A DNA stretch of 64,000 bases from Tachypleus tridentatus (GCF_004210375.1 NC_134834.1:137115009-137179008), one strand, 5' to 3'. Shown: positions 11,483 through 23,270, counted from the stretch's first letter. Program-made: numbers and translations. The notes: a model not told the origin generated them from the letters alone.

Positions 11483-11589
11483 TCACTTTAGAAATTGCAT
11501 GTTATGGCTAATATAATAATATAGCCAAAACAAGTGGGTTTGGTGCTGTCCATATATTGTCCACATTTTTTGCCAACAAGTCGCATACA

Positions 11590-11775
11590 ATTTCCGACTG
11601 TGAGAAACCCACTTGAAGTAAAAACGTATTCCCAAGTTTGCAACTGTCTTTATTAACCTGAAGATGATCTAAGATTGAAATGTTGCTCTGTACTTTATTT
11701 TAACTGAAATTTTAATATCCATACCACCGTCTTGAGAATACATTTTTACTTCAAGCGAGTTTCTCGTCATCCCAA
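11590..11775. repeat. Palindromic interspersed repeat (foldback type)
   Basis: Ends gagaaacccacttgaagtaa (from about 11604) and ttacttcaagcgagtttctc (to about 11769) are inverted copies. The inner part contains ttaacctgaagatgatcta and attgaaatgttgctctgtac. Related pieces occur at 12060-12150 (ttaacctgaagatgatctaa) and 16715-16880 (ttttaatatccat, cccataccag, gcttcaaatggggttttcat). The terminal inversion suggests a non-autonomous DNA element, but target duplications were not established. Confidence 0.6.
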
Positions 11776-12059
11776 ATTATTTCACCATGATGATTATATA
11801 AGTGTAAGTCTTTATTTCTTTTGTATACTGTGTTATTAAACTCCATTATGCCTGAATGTACCTACAACATGCCACTGTTAACCATACATTCTTGTGAGAT
11901 CTCAATGAAACTAACAGACTTAAACCAAAAAAATTATTTATAGAAGTGACATTTCTTTCATCCAATAGTGTCAAAAGGAAAAACTAATCCATAATTTAGT
12001 GAAAATAAAACTATCCAAGAATTTTAATCAGTATACAAACATTATCCATAATTTACAGA

Positions 12060-12150
12060 AAAAAACAGTTGCAAACTCTCTTTGTTAACCTGAAGATGAT
12101 CTAAAAAGGTTGAAATGTTATTTTGTACTTTATTGCAAAATAAATACCAC
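12060..12150. repeat. Fragment of the 11.6-kb palindromic repeat
   Basis: Shares gcaaactctctttgttaacc, gaagatgatcta and a gttgaaatgttattttgtac stretch with the repeat at 11590-11775; the terminal inverted ends are missing. Confidence 0.6.
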
Positions 12151-13289
12151 TAATGTTTTTGATTAAATCAATCTTAGAGTTAATAAGACACTTCAATGAT
12201 TTTAAAAAGCCAACTGTTAAAATTTTCAAGATATGTTTAGCAAAAAAATAGAATTGCTAAGCTATGTCTGTGTGCTTTTGCAAATTCAGGGAAGAATGCA
12301 TATCTACTATCAAATATTTATGCTTCAAATAAAAATCTTTATCTAAATGGATAAATAATGGAATAAAACTTCTAATAAATGAAAAAAGACAAAAACTAGT
12401 TTATAAAAACAAGTAAAATAGAGAATTTTGAACTTTTAAAGGTTGAAGAGAAGTTGAAAAAGCTATAATGAAGTCCTACATGAGCTACAGTCAAACCCCA
12501 TAGGTGCTATAATTAAGTCCAAAGGGATTATACATGTTTTGAAGTAAAAACATAAGTATACTTGAAAGGATTTTATGCTGATGTTAACTGAAGAAAAATA
12601 AAAGGCAACAATTACAACTGATTCTTCAAGATATTTTGAAGGAGCAGAGTACTAACCAACTTATTTAACTGTACCTTTTCTTAATGAAGGTGAAGAGTTA
12701 TGCTGACCTATTCAAAACCTTCTAAATAATCTTGAATTATTGGTATCTTCTATATGAATAACTAAATGTTCAACAAAACACTATTAACCTCTAGAAAAAC
12801 CATTAATACTTTAGATTATTCTAATTATGAAAAAAACTGCAGCAGCTTTGATAGTTACAGGTAAGATGAGGTTTTTTAAAGACACATTTGGTTACAAATA
12901 TTCCTTTTTGGAAAAAAACAAGGTTAATAACTCTGAAATAGCTTTCTGACAAAATCTGGGACTCTACACAATTAACACAATCTACATGTATATCAAAAGA
13001 ATATTTGTCTTAAAGCACAAGTTAAAAATCATAGCAATATGTAAGCAGGTCGTTGCCCCCAAATTCTTCACATTTTTTATGAGAAATAAAACAAAACTTC
13101 TAAATAACTCAGTTATGATTTGAAAGTGAAGTTTCTTTGTTTTTAACCTTTGGGTCATTCTACTTATGTTGTTTACATAAACCATAAACATGATACAGAA
13201 ATATTTTCACTCAATTCAACTCGCATTTTGAGATAATGGGGAATAAATCACTCAAGCCATTGAAGCACTAATTTGTCGCTAGTAATAAA

Positions 13290-13960
13290 GTTACCAGAAT
13301 ATTTGGGTGTGATTACAGACATACTGATTACAAGTCAAAAGATGTACTTATTTTTATGTTAAAAAAACAAAATGTTAGTTACATTTCACTTAGAATATTG
13401 TGTACAGTTCTGGTCTCTTTATCCAAGAAATATTTACTTATTGAAAATAATTCAAAAGTGTTTTGAGAATGATTCCAAAGATGGAAGGATCTTACAAGGA
13501 TAGCTCATGATCTCTTGTTTTCTCTAACAAAAAGAAGGGTAAGAGTTGATCTTATTAAAGTTTATAAGATTATCTGGGCAATCAATATGATATAAGCTTT
13601 TGTTGTTTTAATACTGTATTCTTAAGAAATAGCGAGAAAGGACACAAGATTAAGATTTTGAAAAAAAAAAAAAGACAAACAAATTTGTGGTTAAGACAGT
13701 TTTTTTGTTGTTGTTTTTTAAAGGGGTTAATGACTTATGAAATCAATTGCCTTCAGAAATAGGAAAAGCCAGTGCTTCAATTGAGCTTAAACAGAGTATC
13801 AAAGATATCTCAAAACATGAAGGAAATATTTAAATTTGTATATTTGTCCATTGTAGATGAACAAGGACATGTTTGAAGGATCAAATTATCCCATGTTGTC
13901 TCCAAATTATATTGTGTAATTTTGATTTCTGGAAAATTCTCACACTTATTTTCTTTAAAC
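13290..13960 (+). mobile_element. CR1/L2-like LINE, 3' end remnant
   Basis: Broken plus-strand translations give HLEYCVQFWSLYPR, KDGRILQG, RVDLIKVYKII and NKFVVKT with NQLPSEIG and ASASIELKQSIK. These match the RT C-terminal region of CR1/L2-type LINEs (LEYCVQFWSPYL...R...V...N.LP..V..A.....FK). Frames shift repeatedly and the upstream RT is absent. Related copies are at 21690-23270 and 63600-64000. Confidence 0.75.
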
Positions 13961-15608
13961 AGTTAAATTTAGTTGATAATCTAATATCAGCTACAAATTA
14001 TTTCTGGACTAGACCCTCTTGTTATGTCCATGGGCTGTATGTCAGTTAAAAAGTAAAAAAAAAAACCAACAAAAAATAATTTTATGACAGTAAACAAAAA
14101 GAAAATAATCTAACATAAAAACAGCTGTAAAAATACTTAATATATTAAAAGTTGTCTGCTTGTATTCAAGCCTGAGTTGATATGTACATTCGTATTTCAT
14201 AATAGCATCAAATTATTCATTTACAGTAGTGCTTGCAAAACTTAGATAAGTTAAAAAATTATCTAAATTTTACCATTTTTGATCAATTTATTTTGTTTTG
14301 GTGAAAGCAAGATATTTTCTGTTCAACACTGTGGCTCATGAATAAGGTAAAAGGTTGAACATTTGTAAATCAGTTTCAAAACATTTTTCAGCTGTTATCA
14401 TAGTTACTGAAAGCAACCATAAGATAAGCATAATACACAGTCCTTGTATTCTCTTTGGGGAAAATAAGTAAATGTCTTTTTCAAGACATTTTAATGTGCC
14501 TATAATAATATGATTATTAAATGGATTGTAGTTTATGATTTAAATAACTGTTCTCACTAACTAACAATGAGAAAAGATGAGTTTAAAAGAATTATTTCAC
14601 TACAAGTCAGAAATATGAGAGAGTAGTAGCTTTAAAATAATCTAATTTACAAAAAATGACTGAAACATTTTACATATTTATAAATATTAAACCATATCAA
14701 CCTAAAATTTCAAGTGCAACATCACAAGAGACCTCACATCTTAATCATGGGACATAACTGAACTCACCAGTGATAAAAAATGAGTAGAATTATTCACATT
14801 TTATTTAAGTGAAGGTTTTATATGAGTTTTTTTTCTTTATTGGCTTCACATTACATTTGTGTCTGTATTCTGAATTCCAAATGCAAGCCCACCTGGCTTT
14901 GGTGAGATTATCAAGGCTAAAAGAGTTACAACAAAATGAAAATAAAATAATCATAATATTAATAATTATGCAATGATGACAGTCGAAATCGGAAGCTGTT
15001 TATTTCCTTGATAGTTCTAGATGATATTTGTTTGGACCCAAGTTTAACTATTGAACATTAATTTGCTACACTACGATTTTATAACCACATCCTTAAATTA
15101 TGTCAAATATTCCGTGTCATACACTTACAGAAAATTCGATCTTTATGAGGTTAATGTTCTCCAATGTAAATGACTTTTAACTAAAATAAGCATCTTGACA
15201 TTTCTCTAACTACTGTATTAAATTAGTGCGAAGCCAAAACAATGCTCCTTTCCCGATATACATTTTGCTTTGTATTTTTATAAAACTATTTGTTTATTAA
15301 ACAACTATTCATAATTAAGTGTACGAGTGCCTACCAAATTAACAGTAAATCTAATAGTTAATGACTAACATTTGGTAAAATTGACGTGTTTATACAATAT
15401 TATTGACAGTATGAGTACCGAAAGTTAACTACAAAAGTTCAATCTGTAAATCTTTTTTGCAACACATTTCAAATTTTCACTATCTACCCGAGATATATAC
15501 AACTACAAATTGTGATAGTTATTTAAGTTAATATTTTCGATAAAATATAACTATTTTGATATTATAAAAATGCATCTTATATAACTAATCAGACTAGCCA
15601 TTAGTTAC

Positions 15609-15668
15609 CGTTAAAATGATTGCAAATGGAATCCATCCTGCTGCTGCAAAACCTGCAGGTATCGCCAT
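15609..15668 (-). CDS. LMBRD1: LMBRD1 coding exon 1 with start codon
   Basis: The minus-strand ATG at 15668 opens 20 codons, MAIPAGFAAAGWIPFAIILT, followed by donor GTAACT. It aligns with the start of LMBD1 (human MATSGAASAELVIGWCIFGL), including the G-W pair and hydrophobic run that begin the first membrane helix. The exon ends in phase 0. Upstream on the minus strand is AT-rich sequence with no in-frame extension recognised, and the context aaacATGG is a good animal start. The 5' UTR and promoter lie to the right of 15668 but no core element is clear. Identification rests on position and phase, since so short an exon is weak alone. Confidence 0.85.
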
Positions 15669-16014
15669 GTTTACTGTTCGTATTAATAAAGCATGTGATA
15701 AGCTAAGAAATCTATTCTAATTTTGTTTTCGTTTTTATGCGTACTAGGTATCTGATATAATGTGTAATAAATGTATCCAATATTAAAATAGATTTCACAT
15801 TTTTTATTTCTGGTGCACTTGGCAGAATATTTCCTGACTACGGTATATACTTTTTTCATATCAGTAATTATAACTTAATTAAAAGATTAAAGTTCATTTT
15901 CATATTTATTCTACCTTTTGCTTGTTTTAACATTTTTCGTAATTGAATATGTAGTGCCAGCGCGCTTATGTTCTAGTTAAGTGTTAGGTTTTCATAGGTT
16001 AATTGCAGTGGCAA
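15669..16014 (-). promoter_or_regulatory. Presumed LMBRD1 5' UTR/promoter side
   Basis: Sequence immediately upstream of the LMBRD1 start codon on the minus strand. It is AT-rich with no CpG cluster, clear TATA-initiator pair or splice donor that would decide an untranslated exon. Assigned by position only. Confidence 0.35.
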
Positions 16015-16085
16015 AATGGTATGTCTGCGGACTTTGACCACTAAAAGCCTAGTTTCGATACTTGTGTTGGGCAGGGTATAGCTTT
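16015..16085 (+). repeat. SINE-2 fragment (tRNA-like, 'CGGGTTTCGATACCCG' family)
   Basis: Reads gtatgtctgcggactttgac, then agtttcgatacttgtgttgg gcag; matches the SINE-2 head with B-box-like gtttcgatac. The tail is missing. Confidence 0.65.
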
Positions 16086-16714
16086 GTGATTAATTACAAA
16101 TATAATAAAATACAAAATAATTTCCTGAAATGGAGGATGACAAGGGTATAAATTAGAGATGGCACAATATGTCGTTTATTTAGAGAGTGGTTGGTAATGC
16201 TACTACTGTTGTAGGCTTTAATGTTACATTGTTCTGTTATTCACTTGTGGAGTTTCCTAGTTGATATTTTCAAGAAGCATCGATTAAATGTTTTCAGTAT
16301 ATTGATTGAAAGCTACATGTACACATTATTTGAATAAAACGAACAAATTCATACAGACCCAACATTCATGTAAATAGCAATTATAACTCATTACACACTT
16401 CGGATGATCATATTCAAATCATACATTACTTGACAAAACCAATTACATTGCAAAAACACGAAGAAGGTAATAACACAAAACACTCATCCAACGTACGCAG
16501 AAAGAAGCTGCTGTAGTTATCCAAACGATGACTAAACAGAGCCCCGATCTCAACGCATCAAAACTTGACAAATCAAAAGGTACTTCCAAAGAAACTTTAT
16601 AGGAGTGTATTAGAAACATTTTGAATAAAATATTATAAGAGACTTTAATTAAATATATTGAAATAATGCCTGAAAGACTGTTTGCAGTTATTAAATCAAA
16701 AGTGGGATATAAAA

Positions 16715-16885
16715 CGTTAACTGTTTGCTACAATAAAGTATTTCCACTTAGTTTCTGTTGTACTGAATATGAAAATTTAAATAGTTTAATTTTTCATTCT
16801 ATTTTAATATCCATTAAAGTTTTAATACCCATACCAGCTTTCTTTATAACACATATTTGCTTCAAATGGGGTTTTCATCATCATG
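16715..16885 (+). repeat. Copy of the 11.6-kb palindromic repeat family
   Basis: Contains attttaatatccat, acccataccagctttc and a gcttcaaatggggttttcat end similar to 11700-11770. The overlapping ORF 16666-16899 is not supported as a gene. Confidence 0.5.
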
Positions 16886-16889
16886 AACA

Positions 16890-17575
16890 TACAATTTAAA
16901 ATAACGGTTATTACAAATAGTTATTTCAAATAATGGTTTATATACAATAGTTTTACAAACTTACAAACAATACTAAGTTTTCTATCTGGTCTACAACTGA
17001 ATATTTTATCAATGGCTCACAGAGAGTAAATTAATTCTATGTTGATCCACAGGTACACTTCACTTGGTAGGAATGCTAGCTAGCTCTGTTCTTGACTGGT
17101 CTTACGTAAGTTTTTCTCAGCTGAAGTTATATAATGTTTTTTTGTAAAAATACTAACGTCTAAAGTTAATTCTCTGAAATTGAATGGTTCAGAGTGTTCA
17201 AAATGTATAAACGTTCCTGTTCAAATATCTGTAGTTTTCCGATTAATAAGCGTTTTTCACAATTATAGCTTCCAAGGTTTATATTGAATTTAACGACCCA
17301 ACAATATTAAACTGTCCCTCCATATGTTGCCATCTGCAAACTTTAAGGCGAGGTTCCAGAAAGTTCAGTGAGCTCAACAATCCTGGTATTTACTTACATA
17401 TGTTCATCGTTAATTCTTACGTTCGATAATCTTCAAATTTAAAGAACAGGCGGAATTTTTGCAATATACATTTAACAATATAAGTTACATGCATTTCTAA
17501 GTACATATTAAACTGAAACAAACATAGATATTAAGATAAATATATAATATTAAATCCGTTAAACAACTGATTAGT
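16890..17575 (-). repeat. LTR-like repeat, relative of the 56.8-kb LTR
   Basis: Aligns by eye with 56790-57600: shared blocks include ggttattacaaatagttatt, cttacaaacaatact, acaatattaaactgtc, ggcgaggttc and aaacatagatattaagataa followed by atatataatattaaatccgtt. No gag or pol lies beside it, so it is probably a solo LTR. Unlike the 56.8-kb copy it has no 29-bp minisatellite at the matching point (about 17030-17050). Boundaries are approximate. Confidence 0.6.
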
Positions 17576-18877
17576 TCAATGCTCACATTTTGTGTATATG
17601 ATTATAATGAAGTTAAAGAGATATGAAATTGACAAGTGGAATTTTTATTTAGACATTATTTATTTGTGAAATTAGGTGTATTTTTATTTACATGAGACTA
17701 TTGAGACTTAAACTTGTGCTTGAAGAATAAAAAATATTTTTGTTATTAATAATAAGTGAAATGGACCTTCCAATAATCCAAAATAAGTCAATCAACAACA
17801 GAAACCGGTATATAATACTGATGTTAGGAGTGGAATTTTGGTAAAAATGAAATAAAGTCTTTGCGGAATTTTTATGACATTCTCAGATAAAACTCATTTT
17901 GCTTAGTAAGGTAAGTTCAAAAAATAGCGAAAGGTTTGAACATGATATCATTTTTTTTGTATTTTTTACAATTATGTCCAATCTCTTTACTTTCTTCTTA
18001 TAAACCTAGTCACTCAATTTAATATGCACAAAAACAGTGTGTGTATTTGTTAGGGACAATTGACTGTTGATTTTAATAGGTAATAAAAATTGTTTTCTAT
18101 AAATTGCCTTGATTGCGACCCTATTTCAGATAGAAACCTTGCATTACTTAGTTAATCAGTAATGTAAGGCTTATTTAGAGCAACGAACGCAGTTCACATG
18201 ACTAAGAATAGTACAAAACATACAACTAAGAACTTATTGAAATCAATGTCTGAATAGAACTTACCTTTTTGCTATCTAGAATAATAAGTTTTCCACAATA
18301 ACTTCCTTCGAGATTCAGTTACATCAACCAATCTATTGCATCAAGTAGAAGCTGGCCTATTACCAGGCAAAATTTGACCTCCTAAACTTCGATATGCTTG
18401 TTTAAGAGTTAAGTGTGTGACATATCTATGAATTATGTCGTAAAAATATGATAAATGTTTAATGTTGTATTAACTATAATCAATTTGGTTAGTTAAAATT
18501 GTATCCTCCAATAAAGCGAAAATCTTGGTTAAGTTTTTTTTTTTAGTTATAGTATGAAATTGAACCTCAAAGAAAGTTTGATTTATGAATTTTCAGGAAG
18601 CATTTCTAGTATTCCAGATAAAGTTAAAGTGATAATATTGTTATTTCAAAATCGTATAAAGGAAACAGTATTGGCATCTTAGATAAAAATGAATATGTAA
18701 TAAAAGCTGGTGAAAATGTGAGTAACTCTACCACATCTGTTGTAGCACAGTCTGATCCTACTGATAAAACAGAGGCTAAGTGATAATTATATTTGATATG
18801 ATTGAAGATGTATAACATTATCAGTTAAATACAGTTTTGGAACAATAGTCCACCAGAAAGTCGTCCAAGAAGTTGTT
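17576..18877. other. Intergenic, no recognised feature
   Basis: AT-rich DNA upstream of LMBRD1. A minus ORF at 18624-18818 has no splice or domain support. Confidence 0.5.
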
Positions 18878-18975
18878 GTTGCTGTTTTGAATTAAGCACA
18901 AAGCTACTCAATGGGCTATCTGTGCTCTGCCCATCACGGGTATCGAAAACCGGTTTTTAGCGTTGTAAGTCCAAG
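18878..18975 (-). repeat. SINE-2 copy
   Basis: Plus strand reads gaattaagcacaaagctact, aatgggctatctgtgctctg, cccatcacgggtatcgaaaa ccggttttta gcgttgtaagtcc. This is the reverse complement of a tRNA-derived head (B-box-like gtttcgatacccg) with a 3' tail cagatagccc...tagctttgtgcttaattc. Confidence 0.75.
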
Positions 18976-19414
18976 AAGTTAAGTCTACAACAGTACTTAA
19001 AGACAACAACTCTATTTTTTTATTTAGTGCTGTTTTCATCAATAATATTAGTTAGAATGTTTAGTATATCTATTTTTATTATAGAGATGGTTTTGCATTT
19101 TTTGTTTAATATGTGGATTCAGGCAAACCTGGTGCAATATTATTGGGCTTACTGCCGAAAATATTGATAACAGCATTATTTAAATTATTAAACTGTGCAT
19201 TTTAATAGTTATAAGAAACAACATAAGAACAGTATAATTAATTAGGTATATCCATTAACGGGCTGCTTTTTATTTAAGTTAATAATTTGAACTGAGTAGA
19301 AGTTAATTAGAAGTCATATACCAGAAACCTGGGTTTTTCCAAGCTATCTATACACTTTTTGGTTCTGAGCACGAATAGATAATGGAAAAATTTCTAATAA
19401 TGACTGATTCTTGG

Positions 19415-19535
19415 ATGTTTGTAATTAAACACAAAGCTACAGAATGGGCCATCTGTGCTCTGCCTACCACGGGTAACGAAACCTAGTTCTTAGCTGTGTG
19501 AGTCCGCAGATATACAACTGTGCCACTGGGGGGCA
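19415..19535 (-). repeat. SINE-2 copy, near full length
   Basis: Contains aattaaacacaaagctacag, gggccatctgtgctctgcct, accacgggtaacgaaaccta and agtccgcagatatacaactg tgccactggggggc. Minus-strand orientation, with the longest head of this family in the window. The ORF 19520-19705 starts in it and is not a gene. Confidence 0.75.
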
Positions 19536-19844
19536 TCATGGTTGATAAAAGCTCTCGGTTTGAGATAAAGCTTCTTCTTGTCCATGTCATATTCTCTGAT
19601 CCAGTTCTCACTTTATTCTCTGCTTCTTCCTCTATCATAGGTTCTAGGCGATCTCATAAAGTGTTCTTCTGTACTAATCACGATTTCCGCACATTACAAC
19701 ACTAGAGAGTTAAGTATGAACAAAAAAGCAGTGTCAAGGTAAACTGCACAATAAATAAATGGTTTGCTCAGGGAGTCCCAGTGTAACTGAATAAGGTATG
19801 TGTGGTATGTAGAATACTGATATCTGTGTGTGCGTGTGTTTTCT

Positions 19845-19910
19845 TTTAGCATAGCCGCATCGGGCTATCTGCTGAGCCCGCAGTCTTAGAATTTTTAAAT
19901 CCCCGATCTC
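19845..19910 (-). repeat. SINE-3 tail fragment
   Basis: Reads tagcatagccgcatcgggct atctgctgagcccgcagtc, matching the SINE-3 tail seen whole at 38860-38966 and 60174-60304. Confidence 0.65.
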
Positions 19911-19986
19911 AACGCATGTTTACGACCTGAGTGTATGAATATTTTGCGTCAGAGAGGAATAATAGACAAACAATCCCGAAAGCGGT

Positions 19987-20050
19987 GATATTACACTATA
20001 TGTTTTCGATGATAATACACTATATGTTTTCGATGACATTATACTATATG
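19987..20050. repeat. 24-bp tandem repeat, 2.7 copies
   Basis: Units at 19987-20010 and 20011-20034 differ at one base (gatattacac / gataatacac, both continuing tatatgttttcgat); a partial third follows to about 20050. Confidence 0.9.
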
Positions 20051-20659
20051 CGAATTGTCAAATTATCGTTTGGATACAAATAATTCCATCACGACCTTTC
20101 ATTGGCGGTGGTTGTTACATGATTTTGTGGATTGCATATTCAAAATAATTTCAACATAATTTCCCGAATTCACTGTATGTATCCACCTACACACGTTTTA
20201 TAAGAGTAAATTTTTATCTGAGGATCTTAGATTTTTTTTATTTACCTGGAGTGAACAGGAATTAAGGCCAAAAGAAACTGTTTTCATCAAAAACTCTTTC
20301 ATAATCAAGACCGTAAATGTTCAGGATATTCTGAGACTATAAGTCTTTGTTTTAAAATTTTCCTGTGTAAACATACATATTTGCTTGTTGCGATTGCACA
20401 GAACTGCGCAATGAAAATTTGAGAATTGCTCACTGCTAAGCCAGAGTAGCTTGCTGTATAAGTTCTTAAGCTTACAAATAAAGTGCTGAAAGTGCGGGGA
20501 ACCGAATGATGGAAGTATTATATATATGTTTATGTAAGAACATATATACGCATAAATGTAAATGTATGAAGAATAACCCGATGAAGAATTTTATCGACAC
20601 TCTCTTACTTCTTTTCATTTTATGAGGGATTAAAAAATGTTTCCTTTTCCTTTTCCAAA

Positions 20660-20917
20660 ACCAGCTGGTTAAGGCATTGGACTCGTGAGGGTCGCGGGTT
20701 CGAATCCCCGTCACACCAAACATGCTCGTCTTTTTAGCCGTGGGGACGTTATTATGTGACGGTTAATCCCACTATTCGTTGGTAAAAGAGTAGCCCAAGA
20801 GTTGGCGATGGGTGGTGATGACTAGCTACCTTTCTTCTAGTCTTACACTGCTAAATTAGGGATGGCTAGTGCAGATAGCCCTCGTGTAGCTTTATTCGAA
20901 AAACAAACAAAAACAAA
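20660..20917 (+). repeat. SINE-1 copy with intact 11-bp target duplication
   Basis: tRNA-derived head with B box gggttcgaatcccc, then the body caaacatgctcgtc, ccactattcgttggtaaaag, gtggtgatgactagctacct and ctgctaaattagggatggct, then the tail gcagatagccctcgtgtagc ttt and a CAAA run. It is flanked by identical ccttttccaaa at 20649-20659 and 20918-20928. The perfect duplication marks a fairly recent insertion. A minus ORF (20472-20723) reading MFGVTGIRTRDPHESNALTS is only antisense SINE head. Confidence 0.92.
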
Positions 20918-21689
20918 CCTTTTCCAAATTCTATCCCCTGCACAAATCTTTTACTAGTCGATTGACAAATAATACCCTCTTTTAAAACTAGTGCTTGTTC
21001 TTCCTCATTTTGAAGAAAACTTGTAAAAATTAACCACTCTGTCGACTTAGAATTATTACAGGTTTGGTTATACTTTTAGATATGCATGTGAATTACGGCA
21101 TAGGATGTGGCAGTCCGCCACCTTATGAACAGTGACAAACTTACCTATTTTTTCAACAAATTAATTTATAATTTAGTGTTCGGCCATTTCACTGACTTAT
21201 TATGGAGCAGATATTAAAAATTTCTAAAAATAAATTATTTTTTTAATTTCCGAAAAGCCCCCGGGTTTATTCCCGAAAATAAAGAAAATGATAACACGGA
21301 AAACTAAACTGGCTTACTAAAGACATAAAGAAAAACATCACAAATTAATGGCATGTGTTTAAGAAGTTTAAGTTGACAGACGAGAAGAAAGATTTACTGG
21401 TGTATTAGAAGACGAGAGATCTGGATAGGAAATCAGGAAATCAAAAATAGCTGATAATATTAAAAGTAATCACAAGTACTTTTTTATGTGTTAAAGGAAA
21501 GCAAAATGTTAGAATGGGACTGGGAACTTAAAGGATGTTTATGGCAAGTTTTTGTTGGAGGCTATAAGTTGAATTAGGTTTTACTTTTAAATGGTTTCTT
21601 CTGTGCTGTTTCTGCATTATAATATATTAACAATATTCCATACTCTAATCTTTCTATGGGGAAAATAGCATTAACCTGATTCATGCATG

Positions 21690-23270
21690 CATTAATATAT
21701 TTGTGGTAAGTAGAAAGATTAAGTGCTAAAAACAGATAAAGCACCAGGACCATAAAACTTCCCTCCCACGTTTTTAAAGGATATCAAATTCTGAGCCTCT
21801 CGTCCTCAGTTTCATTAAATCAATAGATAGTTTTGAGAAGCCTTATGGTTCATGGGTTGCTGATGTCATTCCTATTTCTAAAGGAGGGGATAATAAAAGT
21901 TGCAGTGTAATTATACCGTCTTTTAGCAGAAAAATATTAACAATTTCATACAAGAAGCTTTACAAGTTCCTTTGGTAAAAATGCAGTATGGATTAATTAA
22001 AAAGAAACCTTACTTTCTGGCCTGTGAATATTTTCCGATGATGTTTCCTTTTATAAGTGTGATGGGGTAGGTATCTGGTGTGCTTAGATTTTCAAATATT
22101 TTTTTATGAGAAGCCACAAAAGGTATTAGCTTAAAATTACATTTTCAGGCCTTGGGTCAAGACTAGTTAATTTGATAGTAGGTTGGTTGAATGAAAGTAA
22201 AATTAGACACCTATTTCTTGTGAGTGAAGCAGGGGTCAGTGCTTGAACTTTGTTCTTTTGTTTTAAGTTAATGATATTGATAGAGGCAAAATTAGTAAAT
22301 AAGTAAAGACTGATAATGACATTAAACTCTTAGATAGTGCTAACTGTACAGAGGATAATGAGAAAGTACCAAATGGCTTGGGCCCGGCATGACCAAGCGT
22401 GTTAATGCGTTCGACTCGTAATCCGAGGATCGCGGGTTCGAATCCCACTCGCACCAAACATGCTCGCCCTTTCAGCCGTGGGGGCGTTATAATGTGACGG
22501 TTAATCTCACTATTCGTTGGTAAAAGACTAGCCCAAGAGTTGGTGGTGGGTGGTGATGACTAGCTGCCTTCCCTCTAGTTTTACAGTGCTAAATTAGGGA
22601 CGGCTAGCGCAGATAGCCCTCGAGTAGCTTTGCGCGAAATTCAAAACAAACAAACAAACGAAATGGTTTGGATCAAGTTGTGAGTTATACAAGCATTTTG
22701 CAAATGGTCAGGTTATTATAATTTAGATCACACGTCTTATATGGATAGGTAATTTATTCAAGCCATTAAGATACTATTACGTTTTTAGAAGCAAAGCTAA
22801 TATAATATTAGAGTATACTTACATACTTCTTGTTACAAATAAAAATAGTCAATTTTGCCTTTATACAGATAATTAATCCTCATTTGGAATATCGAGTTAA
22901 GCTTTGATCTCCTGATCTAAAAAAGGATATTGAAATATTAGAAAAAGAATTCAGAAGATGACTGCTGGGGTGTTTCTAGTGATAGGTTATTATCTCCTGA
23001 ACTATTCTTTCTTGAGGAGGAAGATTAAGAGGTGAGTTTAAAAGATTATCTCGGAGGTAAATACGATAAAGGACTTTAATTTTTTTGTGTTATATTCACA
23101 ACGCAAATGAAAGACGGGATACAAGTTTAGGTTTTGGGAGATACAGGGTTAAGAATGTTCTATTTTTTTAACACTGTGGTTAGGTTATGGAATTATTTGC
23201 CAACATCTACTAAAGAAAATATTAAGACATGTTCAAGGAATTTTCGAGTGATAATTACTGTTGGAACATT
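21690..23270 (+). mobile_element. CR1/L2-like LINE, RT region, degraded
   Basis: Plus-strand translations show DKAPGP near 21735, FSNIFL..EATKGISLKLHFQALGSRLVN near 22090-22170, then IVGWLNESKIRHLFLVSEAG and a decayed FADDTK region near 22290. After the nested SINE come NGLDQVVSYTSILQM (about 22660), a decayed LEYRV..WSPDLKKDIEIL region (about 22890) and WNYLPT-like sequence (about 23190). The order matches CR1/L2 reverse transcriptases. There are stops and frameshifts throughout; the endonuclease is not seen. The SINE at 22381-22660 splits it. Confidence 0.8.
22381..22660 (+). repeat. SINE-1 full copy nested in the CR1/L2-like LINE
   Basis: Starts ggcccggcatgaccaagcgt (A-box region), B box gggttcgaatccc, body catgctcgccctttcagccg to ctaaattagggacggctagc, tail gcagatagccctcgagtagc tttgcgcgaaattcaaaaca followed by CAAA repeats. 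Target duplications aaatggcttg (22371-22380) and aaatggtttg (22661-22670) flank it. Removing it joins the LINE reading ..KYQMAW / NGLDQVV. A minus ORF at 22263-22457 is antisense SINE. Confidence 0.93.

Larger units (their letters stand above)
11776..15608. other. LMBRD1 intron 1/2 region; small exon 2 expected but not located
   Basis: Exon 1 ends in phase 0 and exon 3 begins with one base, so an exon of 3n+2 nt encoding about 14-16 residues (human counterpart FCWIYVRKYQ) must lie somewhere in 7623-15608. I scanned the minus strand and tested several donors without a convincing match. Apart from the repeats listed separately, the rest is AT-rich and featureless. An ORF at 12982-13191 is not supported by splice sites. 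Confidence 0.4.

Noticed and set aside
12955..13195. Minus-strand FMVYVNNIS and FCFISHKKC considered as LMBRD1 exon 2
   Set aside because: Resemblance to the YVRKYQ region is weak and no donor/acceptor pair gives the required phase.
14740..14800. Strong donor GTGAGT on the minus strand after IILLIFYHC
   Set aside because: No acceptor is near and a stop lies just upstream in the needed frame.
20472..20723. Minus ORF reading GIRTRDPHESNALTSW, and similar ORFs at 22263-22457, 25838-26035 and 30862-31065
   Set aside because: Antisense translation of the tRNA-derived SINE head (B-box region); a common false protein in SINE-rich genomes.
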